Origin: Eikenella exigua | GTDB lineage: Bacteria > Pseudomonadota > Gammaproteobacteria > Burkholderiales > Neisseriaceae | NCBI RefSeq assembly: GCF_008805035.1 | Contig: NZ_CP038018.1 | Coordinates: forward strand, 620,001 to 684,000 | Direction: 5' to 3' | DNA: 64,000 nucleotides | In this document: positions 25,662 to 33,919 of the stretch, piece by piece | Numbering within the stretch: the first letter of the stretch is position 1 | Layout of the letters: every line of letters starts with the position of its first letter | Notes under the pieces: model-generated | What the model saw: only the letters and a program-made list of their open reading frames with translations | The model's database searches: none | What the model was told of the DNA's origin: nothing | Made by a program: the position numbers and the translations under genes

Positions 25662-26102
25662 TTAGAAGCGGTACAGGCTGTCTGGACTGATTTGGAAGCC
25701 GTGGCCTTCGGTATTGGTGCAACTTAGACTGCCGGATTGGGCAGTACATTGCCAGCCGGGTTGGTTAAAGAGTTTGAAGGGCTGGTTGTCGGGGAGGGCA
25801 TAGCTGCCTGCTTGGAATTTGGCGTAGTTGTGGTGGTTGCAGTTGAGGTGGGCGGGGCCTTTTGCAAATAGGGAGATATTGCCGCTCCATTGGCCGTTCC
25901 AAGTTCCGAAGGGGCAGTCTTGAGGTTCGCGTTCTACAGGAATGGGTTTGGTAGGCGGGGGAATTTCGCAGGTGAGTTGGGGGGCGTAGCCACCGTATCG
26001 GCAGGTGATTTGGCCATCTACACTGTGGAAGAATGCCACTCTGGCATGGGTGCCGGCGGCGGCGAGTAGGATGGCTGCGGCTGCTATGGGTAAGGTACGC
26101 AT
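25662..26102 (-). CDS. Secreted DUF6636-type protein, copy 1
   Basis: Protein of 146 residues, paralogous to the next gene. The signal peptide MRTLPIAAAAILLAAAGTHA is nearly identical. The mature part follows the same plan: FFHSVDGQITCRY, CEIPPPTKPIPV, WSGNISLFAKG, WQCTAQSGSLSCTN and HGFQISPDSLYRF. It carries an extra segment around CPFGTWNGQ and HHNYAKFQAGSY. The two mature sequences have diverged far more than the signal peptides. It is probably translated from the same mRNA as copy 2. Function is unknown. Confidence 0.83.
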   Translation of the reverse strand: MRTLPIAAAAILLAAAGTHARVAFFHSVDGQITCRYGGYAPQLTCEIPPPTKPIPVEREPQDCPFGTWNGQWSGNISLFAKGPAHLNCNHHNYAKFQAGSYALPDNQPFKLFNQPGWQCTAQSGSLSCTNTEGHGFQISPDSLYRF

Positions 26103-26290
26103 GGTGTTGCTCTATTAGAGTGGTTGGGAAAGGAGAATTGTATCTCAAAGTTGGATGTTTTTTAGCTTTGTAAAAACTAGTTTTAGCTTCTTTAAATAAT
26201 TTCTCAGAAACTCGACTTCCTTCGAAAAGCTTGTTTCAGATAGTCTTTTGCTGCATTCTAAAGAGGCTACCTGAAAAATATTTCAGGGTT

Positions 26291-27370
26291 TCACAGCACG
26301 GCTTGCGGATAGGCGCCGATGATTTTTACGAAGGCGGCGCATTCGGCAAGGGCTTCGAGGGCGGGCTGGATTTGGGGACTGTCGGTGTGGCCTTCGATGT
26401 CGATAAAGAAGATGTAGTCCCACAGACCGGCGCGGCTGGGGCGGCTTTCGAGCTTGGTCATGGAGATGCCGTGCTCGGAGAAGGGTTGGAGCAGGCGGTG
26501 CGCGGTGCCGGGGCGGTTGGGGGCGGAGACGATGAGGGAGGTTTTGTCGCGGCCGGAGGGCTGGGTGCTGTTGTGGCCGAAGATGAGGAAACGGGTAGTA
26601 TTGTTAGGCTCGTCTTCGATGTTGGCGGCGAGTTTGGCCAGATTGTAATGCTCGGCGGCGGCCTGGCCGGCAATGGCGGCGGCTTGCGGCTCGGCAGCGG
26701 CGAGGCGGGCGGCTTCGGCGTTGCTGGCCACGGAAATGCGGGTGGCATGGGGCAGGTGGCGGTTGAGCCACTCGTGGCATTGGGCCAGCGCTTGGGTGTG
26801 GGCATACACTTTTTCCGGCTGAGGGCTGCCGCCGGGTTGCTGCAATAAATGGTGCTGGATACGCAGGAGCACTTCGCCGCAGGCACGCAGGGGGGTGGAA
26901 ACCATGAGGTCGAGGGTGCGCCCGACCGGGCCTTCGGTGGAGTTTTCCACAGGGGCAACGGCGTAGTCGGCCTGGCGGGTTTCCACGAGGCAGAAGCATT
27001 CGTCGATGGAGGGGCAGGGCTGGGTGTGGGCGGCGTGGCCGAAGTGCTTCACGGCGGCTTGCTGGGTAAATGTGGCTTCGGGGCCGAGGTAGGCGATGGT
27101 GAGCGGGCGTTCTACGGCGAGGCATTCGCTCATGATTTCTCGGAACAGGCGGGCAACAGCTTCGTCGGACAGGATGCCGGCGGCGGTTTGGTTCAGGCTT
27201 CGAATGCGCTGCAACACTTGGGATTCACGCTCGGGGCGGTAGACGGTGCCGGTGCCTTTGAGCTCGCCGATGGCACGGGCGTGGGCGGCGCGCTGGTTAA
27301 GCAGAGTGAGGATTTCGGCGTCGATGGCATCGATGGCCTGGCGGTGGGGGGCGAGGGATTGGTCAGGCAT
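26291..27370 (-). CDS. pheA: Bifunctional chorismate mutase / prephenate dehydratase
   Basis: Converts chorismate to prephenate and then phenylpyruvate for phenylalanine synthesis; 359 residues. The chorismate mutase helix domain is at 5-90 (AIDAIDAEILTLLNQRA). Prephenate dehydratase spans about 100-275 (LGPEATFTQQAAVKHF, VAPVENSTEG, TTRFLIFG). The ACT domain that senses phenylalanine follows, with ESRPSRAGLWDYIFFID. The ATG at 27370 gives MPDQSLAPHRQAID. A TTG at 27436 would place 22 unrelated residues in front, encoded by a repeat element. No leader peptide is visible. Confidence 0.95.
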   Translation of the reverse strand: MPDQSLAPHRQAIDAIDAEILTLLNQRAAHARAIGELKGTGTVYRPERESQVLQRIRSLNQTAAGILSDEAVARLFREIMSECLAVERPLTIAYLGPEATFTQQAAVKHFGHAAHTQPCPSIDECFCLVETRQADYAVAPVENSTEGPVGRTLDLMVSTPLRACGEVLLRIQHHLLQQPGGSPQPEKVYAHTQALAQCHEWLNRHLPHATRISVASNAEAARLAAAEPQAAAIAGQAAAEHYNLAKLAANIEDEPNNTTRFLIFGHNSTQPSGRDKTSLIVSAPNRPGTAHRLLQPFSEHGISMTKLESRPSRAGLWDYIFFIDIEGHTDSPQIQPALEALAECAAFVKIIGAYPQAVL

Positions 27371-27407
27371 GGCACGGCCTTTGTTCGGGACGGGGATGGG
27401 CTGATTG

Positions 27408-27478
27408 TATAGCAAATTGGCGTCCTTTTGATACAAGTTGAGTCAAGGCTGTAGCGGAAGTTAAATGAGCTTACTATA
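27408..27478. repeat. MITE-like element, short copy C
   Basis: TATAGCAAATTGG to GAGCTTACTATA, 71 bp. It keeps both ends, GATACAAG and CTGTAGCGGAAGTTAA, but lacks about 35 bases of the core found in the long copies. It lies in the pheA 5' region. Confidence 0.7.
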
Positions 27479-27686
27479 GCGTAGAAAAATGGGGCGTTGG
27501 TGTTGATTGAATGTTTTCAGGTAGCCTCGGGTGGGGCGGGAGGCTACCTGAAAAGCGTTGCGGGAAAAGTTGGGCAAAGGCTGCCTACGGCTAAGGCAAA
27601 ACGTTTATAATCCCGCGTTTTCAGGTAGCCTTTGTTGCCAAGGGCTGCTGCTTCAACCTTAAAGATTAAAGAAATTCAACTGAAAC
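27479..27686 (+). promoter_or_regulatory. murA upstream region with DUS words and a TATAAT box
   Basis: Three DUS words (27513, 27541 and 27619 regions) flank a perfect TATAAT at 27606-27611, 76 bases before the murA start. No good -35 is seen. Confidence 0.4.
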
Positions 27687-28940
27687 ATGGACAAACTGAA
27701 AATTACCGGCAATGGCCCGTTGCACGGTGAAATCGTGATTTCTGGTGCGAAAAATGCTGCCCTGCCGCTGATGTGTGCTGGGCTTTTAACTGAAGATATT
27801 TTGCATTTGACCAACGTGCCGATGCTGGCCGACGTGAAAACCACGCACAAACTCTTGCAAGGCATGGGCGCAGAGGTGGAAAGCGACGGTGTGAGCGAAT
27901 TCAAAATCAACGGCGGCACGGTAAACAACACTTGCGCGCCGTATGAATTGGTAAAAACCATGCGCGCTTCCATTTTGGTGCTAGGCCCCACGCTGGCGCG
28001 TTTCGGCGAGGCGGAAGTGAGCCTGCCCGGCGGCTGCGCCATCGGCTCGCGGCCGGTGGATCAGCATTTGAAGGGGCTGGAAACCATGGGTGCGGAAATT
28101 GTGATCGAGCACGGTTATGTGAAGGCACGCGGCAGGCTCAAAGGCGCGCGTGTGGTGATGGATATGGTTACCGTGGGCGGCACGGAAAACCTGCTGATGG
28201 CGGCCACGCTGGCCGAAGGCACCACTGTGCTGGAAAACTGCGCGGTGGAGCCGGAAGTGGTGGATTTGGCCGAATGCCTGGTGAAGATGGGCGCGAAAAT
28301 CAGCGGTATCGGCACGCCTTCCATGACCATTGAAGGCGTGGAGAAGTTGCATAGCTGCACCCACAGCGTGGTGCCCGACCGCATCGAAGCCGGCACTTTC
28401 CTCTGCGCCGTAGCCATGACCGGCGGGCAGGTACGCCTGCAAAACGCCGCACCGAAAACCATGGAGGCGGTGTTGGACAAGCTGGTGGAAGCCGGTGCGG
28501 AAATCCAAACCGGCGAAAACTGGATCGACATTAAAATGACGCAGCGTCCGAAAGCGGTGGATGTGCGCACCGTGCCACATCCGGGCTTTCCCACCGATAT
28601 GCAGGCGCAGTTTATGGCGATGAATGCGGTAGCCGAGGGCAGCAGCCAGATGGTGGAAACCATTTTTGAAAACCGCTTTATGCATGTGCCCGAGCTCAAC
28701 CGTATGGGTGCACATATCAGCGCCGAGGGCAACACCGCGCTGGTAAAAGGTGTGGAGCAACTTTCCGGCGCCGCAGTGATGGCTACCGACCTACGCGCTT
28801 CGGCCAGCCTGGTGATTGCCGGCCTGGTGGCCGATGGCGACACCATCGTGGAGCGCATCTATCACTTGGATCGCGGCTACGAGCATATTGAAGAGAAGCT
28901 GGGCAAAGTGGGCGCGAAAATCGAACGTTTGAAACAGTAG
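27687..28940 (+). CDS. murA: UDP-N-acetylglucosamine 1-carboxyvinyltransferase
   Basis: First committed step of peptidoglycan synthesis: transfer of enolpyruvate to UDP-GlcNAc; 417 residues with two inside-out alpha/beta domains. Lys22 and Asn23 lie in GAKNAALPLM. The catalytic cysteine is Cys117 in PGGCAIGSRPVDQH, so the enzyme should be fosfomycin-sensitive. Asp and Arg residues around TGGQVRLQNA and GFPTDMQAQ complete the site. The upstream partner ibaG/yrbA is not present. A DUS-pair terminator follows the stop. Confidence 0.97.
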   Translation: MDKLKITGNGPLHGEIVISGAKNAALPLMCAGLLTEDILHLTNVPMLADVKTTHKLLQGMGAEVESDGVSEFKINGGTVNNTCAPYELVKTMRASILVLGPTLARFGEAEVSLPGGCAIGSRPVDQHLKGLETMGAEIVIEHGYVKARGRLKGARVVMDMVTVGGTENLLMAATLAEGTTVLENCAVEPEVVDLAECLVKMGAKISGIGTPSMTIEGVEKLHSCTHSVVPDRIEAGTFLCAVAMTGGQVRLQNAAPKTMEAVLDKLVEAGAEIQTGENWIDIKMTQRPKAVDVRTVPHPGFPTDMQAQFMAMNAVAEGSSQMVETIFENRFMHVPELNRMGAHISAEGNTALVKGVEQLSGAAVMATDLRASASLVIAGLVADGDTIVERIYHLDRGYEHIEEKLGKVGAKIERLKQ

Positions 28941-28955
28941 TCAATTCGACAGCAA

Positions 28956-28996
28956 AGGCTACCTGAAAAACCAACCATAGGGTTTTCAGGTAGCCT
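28956..28996. terminator. DUS inverted-pair hairpin after murA
   Basis: The arms are extended by an AACC/GGTT step and lie 16 bases after the stop. Confidence 0.7.
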
Positions 28997-29011
28997 CAAG
29001 CATCAGGAAGC

Positions 29012-29042
29012 AAAAACAGCCCGATATTCGGGCTGTTCTTTA
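29012..29042. terminator. Bidirectional GC-rich terminator
   Basis: AACAGCCCGA, 3-base loop, TCGGGCTGTT, with TTTTTG on the minus side and TCTTTAAAT on the plus side. It ends the convergent small gene at 29061. Confidence 0.8.
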
Positions 29043-29060
29043 AATATTTGCCGGTTTGGA

Positions 29061-29345
29061 TTATCGGCAGGACAAGCCCAAGATGGTGGGCGGGTTGCCG
29101 TTGGACAGTTTGATGCGGCAAGTGGTGCCGGAAGTGCCGGATACCACGGCATAGCGTGCACCGCCTTCGTTGCGGGTGCTGATATTCATTGGCTCTTTCA
29201 CGCCCATGGATTTGGATGTTTGCGCCAAGTTTTGCACCAATTCAGACGGCAGGCCGGAAGAGTCGTTGCCGATTTTTACACCGTCGGCCCATGCGGACGC
29301 AATCGGCAGCAAGGCCAGCATCAGAATAGTTAATTTGCGTTGCAT
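29061..29345 (-). CDS. Small secreted protein of unknown function
   Basis: Protein of 94 residues with a clear signal peptide (MQRKLTILMLALLPIASAWA) and a mature part of about 74 residues. It has two cysteines (TTCRIKLSNG and the C-terminal LSCR) that could form a disulphide. I do not recognise a family. AGGAGAA precedes the ATG. A GC-rich terminator follows, so it is transcribed alone. Confidence 0.7.
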   Translation of the reverse strand: MQRKLTILMLALLPIASAWADGVKIGNDSSGLPSELVQNLAQTSKSMGVKEPMNISTRNEGGARYAVVSGTSGTTCRIKLSNGNPPTILGLSCR

Positions 29346-29516
29346 AGTTAGGTTCTCCTGTGAAAAATGGCTACCGTTGCCGGTAGCTGTGGAAACACTC
29401 TACTATATCGGAGTAAGGTTTGACAACGATTATGCCGCTTTTTACCTACGGCAGTGTCGGTAAGTGTCACATTTTGTGGGCAAGTAATCTAATGGCTTTA
29501 AATAAATTTCTTTATA

Positions 29517-29541
29517 AATTAGCCTATTAGTGGGCTAATTT
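29517..29541. other. Short inverted repeat between divergent genes
   Basis: AAATTAGCC and GGCTAATTT separated by seven bases, about 75 bases before the hydrolase start. It is an operator or hairpin candidate with no T run. Confidence 0.35.
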
Positions 29542-29612
29542 GTTGCCTGATGTGAAGCGGTCGATAGCCAAGCGCGTACTGCCGATTAAATATTTTCAAT
29601 GGATTGCCACAC

Positions 29613-30587
29613 ATGAACCGAAACAATTCCCCCCAATTGCCTGCCTACCGGCCGCCGTTTTGGCTGCGCGGCGGGCATTTGCAGAGCATTTGGCCGAAAC
29701 TGGTGCGCATTGGTAGCCCGGCCTATCGGCGTGAGCTTTTGCCAGACAGCCTGGGCGCTACCGAAGTGGCCTACGATTTTGTGGATGGCAAACGCCCCGA
29801 TGCCCCGCTATTGATGTTGTTTCACGGGCTGGAAGGCAGCAGCGCCAGCCATTATGCCCGCGCCCTGATGTTTGCCGCGCAACGGCACGGCTGGCACGGT
29901 GTGGTGGCGCATTTCCGTAGCTGCGGCGAAGTGGAAAACTGTGCGCCCGTGTTTTATCACTCCGGTGACAGCGCCGAAGTCGCGCACATGTTGCAATTAA
30001 TGCACTCGCGCTACCCGCGCATCTGCGCCGTCGGTATTTCCTTAGGCGGTAACGCATTGGCCAAATATCTGGCCGAACAAGGCAGCCATGCTATTCCGCA
30101 GGCTGCTGCCGTGGTGAGTGCGCCGTTGGATTTAACCGCCGCCTCGCATCGGCTGGAACAGGGCTTGAGCAAAATGCTGTATGCCCCTTATTTCCTGCGT
30201 TCGCTGTTGCCTAAAGCCGCTGCTTGCGCCGCCCGTTTTCCGCAGATTGACGCCGCTGCCGTACAAGCTGCCGCCAACCTCACCGATTTCGACAACAGCT
30301 TCACCGCCCCCTTACACGGCTTTGCCGATGCCACCGACTACTACCGCCGATCCAGCGCCAAACCCCTGTTGTGCCAAATCGCCGTACCTACCCTGATTTT
30401 AAATGCGCTGAACGACCCCTTCATTCCTGCCGAATCACTGCCGCAGGCGGGCGATGTGTCGCCAGCCGTTACCCTGTTGCAGCCCGAATATGGCGGTCAC
30501 GCCGGCTTTCCCGGCACGGCTGATTTAGATTGGCTACCGGATACCGTGTTGCGTTATTTCGACGGCGTGGCAGTAAAGGCTACCTGA
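29613..30587 (+). CDS. YheT-like alpha/beta hydrolase
   Basis: Cytoplasmic hydrolase of about 324 residues in the YheT/ABHD1-3 group, with probable esterase or lipase activity on an unknown substrate. The family N-terminus YRPPFWLRGGHLQSIWP is present. The oxyanion region is FHGLEGSS, the nucleophile GISLGGN (Ser about 145), the acid LNDPFIP, and the histidine in YGGHAGFPG. The ATG at 29613 is used instead of the TTG at 29604. The stop codon is supplied by a DUS (30577-30588), so the protein ends KAT. Confidence 0.9.
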   Translation: MNRNNSPQLPAYRPPFWLRGGHLQSIWPKLVRIGSPAYRRELLPDSLGATEVAYDFVDGKRPDAPLLMLFHGLEGSSASHYARALMFAAQRHGWHGVVAHFRSCGEVENCAPVFYHSGDSAEVAHMLQLMHSRYPRICAVGISLGGNALAKYLAEQGSHAIPQAAAVVSAPLDLTAASHRLEQGLSKMLYAPYFLRSLLPKAAACAARFPQIDAAAVQAAANLTDFDNSFTAPLHGFADATDYYRRSSAKPLLCQIAVPTLILNALNDPFIPAESLPQAGDVSPAVTLLQPEYGGHAGFPGTADLDWLPDTVLRYFDGVAVKAT

Positions 30588-30615
30588 AAAGGTAGGAAGA
30601 TTTTTCAGGTAGCCT
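30577..30615. terminator. DUS inverted pair overlapping the hydrolase stop
   Basis: The first DUS arm contains the stop codon (CTACCTGA). The second arm follows after a 15-base loop. Confidence 0.6.
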
Positions 30616-30640
30616 CTAACCAGAGTTGAAAGGAAACATC

Positions 30641-31240
30641 ATAACCATTACCCAAAACTATCTTGCCGGTTTGCAGCAAGCCTACGTCAAATGCGGCGAT
30701 ACAGACGAGTAGGCACACTTTGTCGACATCAAGCGCAGTATCGCCCCTGAAGATGTCCATGCTTTGCAAGCCACCTATCCGCAAACTCCTGCCTCCCTGC
30801 TTGAGCTGCTCTCTTTCGCCGACGGCACCTACTGGCGCGAATACCAAGGCGAAACAGTCAGCTTATTCCTGCTCGGCTCTGATATTATGGAATATCCCTA
30901 CTATCTGCTCTCCGCCCGGCAGATGCTGGAAAGCAAAAGTCCACAATATTTGTCCGACTACATCAACCGAGTCTACCCTGCTGAAGACGTGGCCGTGGAT
31001 GACCGTATCACCCGCGATGCAGCCAATGCCTGCTGGCTACACTTCTCCGATTGCATGAACAACGGAGGCACCTCGCAGCTGTTTATCGATCTCACCCCAT
31101 CGGTATCCGGCAAGGGTGGGCAAATCGTCCGCTACCTGCACGATCCCGACGAGCTGGAAGTGATTGCCGACAGTTTCGATGAATATCTGCTTGCCTTAAT
31201 TGAAGATAGATACGATTTTATTCATGAAGACGATTTTTAA
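30641..31240 (+). pseudogene. SMI1/KNR4 (SUKH) family gene, disrupted
   Basis: The reading frame runs from 30641 with AAAGGAAAC just ahead, but the start position holds ATA instead of ATG. A TAG interrupts it at 30710-30712 after QQAYVKCGDTDE. From there it is open for 176 codons to 31240. The body contains the SUKH-type core (PASLLELLSFADGTYW, SLFLLGSDIMEYPYYLLS, and a C-terminal SFDEYLLALIEDRYDF). SUKH proteins are often immunity factors against contact-dependent toxins. No toxin gene is nearby. A truncated product from the TTG at 30764 (158 residues) remains possible. Confidence 0.65.
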
Positions 31241-31267
31241 GCAGAGTTAATAGATACCGTGGTAAAG

Positions 31268-31301
31268 AGGCTACCTGAAAACCGATATTCTCAGGTAGTC
31301 T
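31268..31301. terminator. Imperfect DUS pair before pyrH
   Basis: A perfect DUS and a degenerate partner (TCAGGTAGTCTT) around a 9-base loop. Confidence 0.45.
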
Positions 31302-31396
31302 TGATTTAATAAACTGCTACAATCAGCCAGCCGACGCAGTCGAAAGCGCGTATAATGCCTGCCGTTTGAATTTTCCAACCATGAAGAGAGGCTGCC

Positions 31397-32110
31397 ATGA
31401 CTATCCGCTACAAGCGTGTTTTATTGAAACTTTCCGGCGAGGCATTGATGGGTAACGATGCCTTTGGCATCAATCGTGCCACGATTATGGGTATTGTCGG
31501 ACAGATTGTGGAAATAGCTAAAATGGGCGTGGAAGTGGGCGTGGTGGTGGGCGGCGGCAACCTGTTTCGTGGTGTGGCCGCACAAGCCAGCGATATGGAC
31601 CGTGCCACTGCCGATTACATGGGCATGCTTGCCACCGTGATGAACGCGTTGGCTTTGAAAGATGCGTTTGAAAGCCTTGGCCAGTCTGCGCGCGTACAAT
31701 CGGCGCTTTCCATGCAGCAGATTGTCGAAACCTATGCCCGCCCCAAAGCCATCCAATATCTGGAAGAAGGTAAAGTGATGATTTTTGCCGCTGGCACGGG
31801 CAACCCCTTCTTCACCACCGACACCGCCGCCGCGCTGCGTGGTGCAGAAATGAACTGTGACATCATGCTCAAGGCCACCAATGTGGACGGCGTGTATACC
31901 GCCGACCCGAAAAAAGACGCTTCGGCCACGCGCTATCAAGACATCACGTTTGACGAAGCCATCGTGAAAAACCTGAAAGTGATGGATGCTACTGCCTTGG
32001 CGCTGTGCCGCGAGCGCAAACTGAATATCGTGGTGTTCGGCATCGCCAAAGAAGGCGCGCTCAAACGGGTGGTGCTGGGCGAAGACGAAGGCACTTTGGT
32101 GCATATTTGA
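31397..32110 (+). CDS. pyrH: Uridylate kinase
   Basis: Phosphorylates UMP to UDP with ATP; hexameric, allosterically set by GTP and UTP; 237 residues. Motifs are LLKLSGEAL near the start, VVGGGNLFRG (phosphate loop), TADYMGMLATVMNALAL, and TGNPFFTTDTAAALR. Its usual partner frr lies downstream, but here dps and a lipoprotein gene on the other strand separate them. A TATAAT stands at 31351-31356, and GAGAGGC precedes the ATG. Confidence 0.97.
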   Translation: MTIRYKRVLLKLSGEALMGNDAFGINRATIMGIVGQIVEIAKMGVEVGVVVGGGNLFRGVAAQASDMDRATADYMGMLATVMNALALKDAFESLGQSARVQSALSMQQIVETYARPKAIQYLEEGKVMIFAAGTGNPFFTTDTAAALRGAEMNCDIMLKATNVDGVYTADPKKDASATRYQDITFDEAIVKNLKVMDATALALCRERKLNIVVFGIAKEGALKRVVLGEDEGTLVHI

Positions 32111-32214
32111 TTGAATTGGCAAGATTATAGGCCGCTTCCCATTGGGAGGCGGCCTGATGTTTTGGGTTTCAGGTAGCCTGCTATAGAGGTGAGGTTACCT
32201 GAAAAGCACTAATA

Positions 32215-32321
32215 TATAGCAAGCCAACTTAACTTTCGATACAAGGCGGTGAGCCGCAAGCAGTACGGAAGTACAGCAAGGCAAACCAACGCTGTAGCGA
32301 AAGTCAATTTGGCTTACTATA
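32215..32321. repeat. MITE-like element, copy D
   Basis: A 107-bp element from TATAGCAAGCCAA to TTGGCTTACTATA with the longest perfect ends in the window. The core CTTTCGATACAAGGCGGTGAGC and CGGAAGTACAGCAAGGC is shared with copies A, B and E. Confidence 0.85.
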
Positions 32322-32403
32322 AAATCCGCCCAACCCAAATTTGGCCTCCACAGAAGCTCAGCTCTCTTTGGCAATCTTGTTTCGGCTAGTCTTTCGTGCC
32401 GCA

Positions 32404-32433
32404 GAAAAAACGCCCGTTGCAACAACGGGCGTT
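32404..32433 (-). terminator. Rho-independent terminator of dps
   Basis: On the minus strand AACGCCCGTTG, 3-base loop, CAACGGGCGTT and then TTTTTTC, 20 bases after the stop. Confidence 0.9.
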
Positions 32434-32453
32434 GGTGTGTTGGGCAAGCCTGC

Positions 32454-32924
32454 TTATTTTTGCAGCAACACGCGCAGCATCCAGGCAGTTTTTTCGTGGG
32501 TTTGCATGCGGGTGGTGAGTAGGTCAGCAGTGGGCTCATCGTTGGCTTGGTCCACAGCGGGGAACAGCTCGCGGCAGGTGCGGATCACGGTTTCCTGGCC
32601 TTCCACCAGTTCGCGGATCATGGCAGGGGCATCGTTACTGCTTTGGCCGTCTGGAATGGAAGTGAGTTTGGCAAATTCGCTGTAGGAACCGGGCGCTTTG
32701 AAGCCCAGTGCGCGGATGCGTTCGGCAATTTCGTCCACGGCCAGCGCCAGCTCGTTGTATTGCTCTTCAAACATGGTGTGCAGGCTGTGGAACATCGGGC
32801 CTTCCACGTTCCAGTGGTAGTTGTGGGTTTTCAGATAGAGAGTATAGGTGTCGGCCAGCACCTTAGACAGGCCTTGGGCGATGGTTTGGCGTTGGGTTTC
32901 GTTGATACCGATGTTGATGCTCAT
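32454..32924 (-). CDS. dps: Dps family DNA-binding ferritin
   Basis: Dodecameric iron-storage protein of 156 residues that oxidises Fe(II) with peroxide and can coat DNA in stress. The ferroxidase signature spans HNYHWNVEGPMFHSLHTMFE, with the expected His and Glu/Asp ligands, and DEIAERIRALG follows. There is no lysine-rich N-terminal tail, so DNA binding may be weak. A promoter with TACAAT (32985-32980) and TTGTAA (33009-33004) at 18 bases is visible. No clear OxyR or Fur box was identified. Confidence 0.95.
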   Translation of the reverse strand: MSINIGINETQRQTIAQGLSKVLADTYTLYLKTHNYHWNVEGPMFHSLHTMFEEQYNELALAVDEIAERIRALGFKAPGSYSEFAKLTSIPDGQSSNDAPAMIRELVEGQETVIRTCRELFPAVDQANDEPTADLLTTRMQTHEKTAWMLRVLLQK

Positions 32925-32979
32925 GATGGCTCCTTATTAAACAGAGTTGGGGAAAAGAATTACTGTTTGATTGGCAGCC

Positions 32980-33009
32980 ATTGTAGTGCTGAGTATTTTA
33001 TTTTTACAA
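32980..33009 (-). promoter_or_regulatory. dps promoter
   Basis: -35 TTGTAA (33009-33004), 18-base AT-rich spacer, -10 TACAAT (32985-32980). It lies 56 bases before the ATG. Confidence 0.6.
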
Positions 33010-33074
33010 TTATTATGTTCTGATATGTTTGAAAGATTGGCTATAAAAGGTGAACGTGGGCATTTGCTGTTGTT

Positions 33075-33557
33075 TTAGCGTAGCACTTCCTGTTCGGGCG
33101 AATCGTTGCGGGTTTGCAGGCGCACGCCGTGCTGGCCGACGCTCCAGCATTGGGCATTGGCGCTGCGGCTGCACAGGCGCTTGCCATCGCTATACCATTC
33201 TTGATTGCGGTTGCCAGTGCAGGGTTCGAGGGTGATGCTGCTGCCGGTTTGGGTGAGGCATTGGCTATTTTGGCGGATGGTGCCGTTGCGGACGATACGT
33301 TCGAAATATTGATTGGGCGCGTTGCGGCAGGAGCGAAGGGTGAGGGTGCGGTTGTGGACGGTGATGCATTCGCTGCCGATACGCATGGTGTTGCCATCGG
33401 GGAGCTTGGATTCAGATTGTTTTTCGCGAGCAAAAGCAGTGCTGCTCGGGGCTTTTGTGTGGAGTTTGGGTGCATTGGGCGGGATGGGGCGCACGGGGTA
33501 ATAGGGCAGAGGGCAGGCAGTGAGGAGGAGGGCGGAGAGCAGGATGAGGCGGCGCAT
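33075..33557 (-). CDS. Lipoprotein with ricin-type beta-trefoil domain
   Basis: Protein of 160 residues. The signal peptide ends in lipobox LTAC (Cys15). A Pro-rich linker follows, then a trefoil-like domain from about residue 55: ECITVHNRTLTLRSCRNAPN, QCLTQTGSSITLEPCTGNRN, the QEW motif, and AQCWSVGQHGVRLQT. Paired cysteines and QxW turns are typical of ricin B-like lectins, so carbohydrate binding is plausible but unproven. GAGGAT precedes the ATG. The gene stands alone on its strand. Confidence 0.78.
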   Translation of the reverse strand: MRRLILLSALLLTACPLPYYPVRPIPPNAPKLHTKAPSSTAFAREKQSESKLPDGNTMRIGSECITVHNRTLTLRSCRNAPNQYFERIVRNGTIRQNSQCLTQTGSSITLEPCTGNRNQEWYSDGKRLCSRSANAQCWSVGQHGVRLQTRNDSPEQEVLR

Positions 33558-33919
33558 GGGGTGATCCTCGTGGGTTCAGGTAGCCTTTTATATAGTGAGG
33601 CTGGGAATATGGCATAATTTGCTGCTGTGGAATTTAGCAAATGCTGGCTTGATAGGAAAGTGGTTTGTGTAGTTTTGTATAGCGGTTTGGTGTTGTTGTG
33701 GGCGGGGTTTGTCCGTTTGTGCGGCGAGGTGTTAAGCCGGATGCAGATGCAGTATTATCAGGCCGGAGAGCTGGCGGATGCGCGGTTTATGGTGGCGGCG
33801 CGCCCGACAGCCGGAAAACCTTGCCGCAGCGGGCAAAGCAAGGTAGTATCCCGCCCGTTATGCACTATTGCCGTGGCGGCCGGAAGGCTACCTGAAAATA
33901 TCTCAATTAAGGAAACCTT
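33558..33919. other. Spacer before frr, no convincing gene
   Basis: Two DUS words (33575 and 33885) frame a stretch with overlapping plus-strand frames, one with a hydrophobic start (33627-33923). None has a ribosome site or a recognisable product. Confidence 0.45.
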
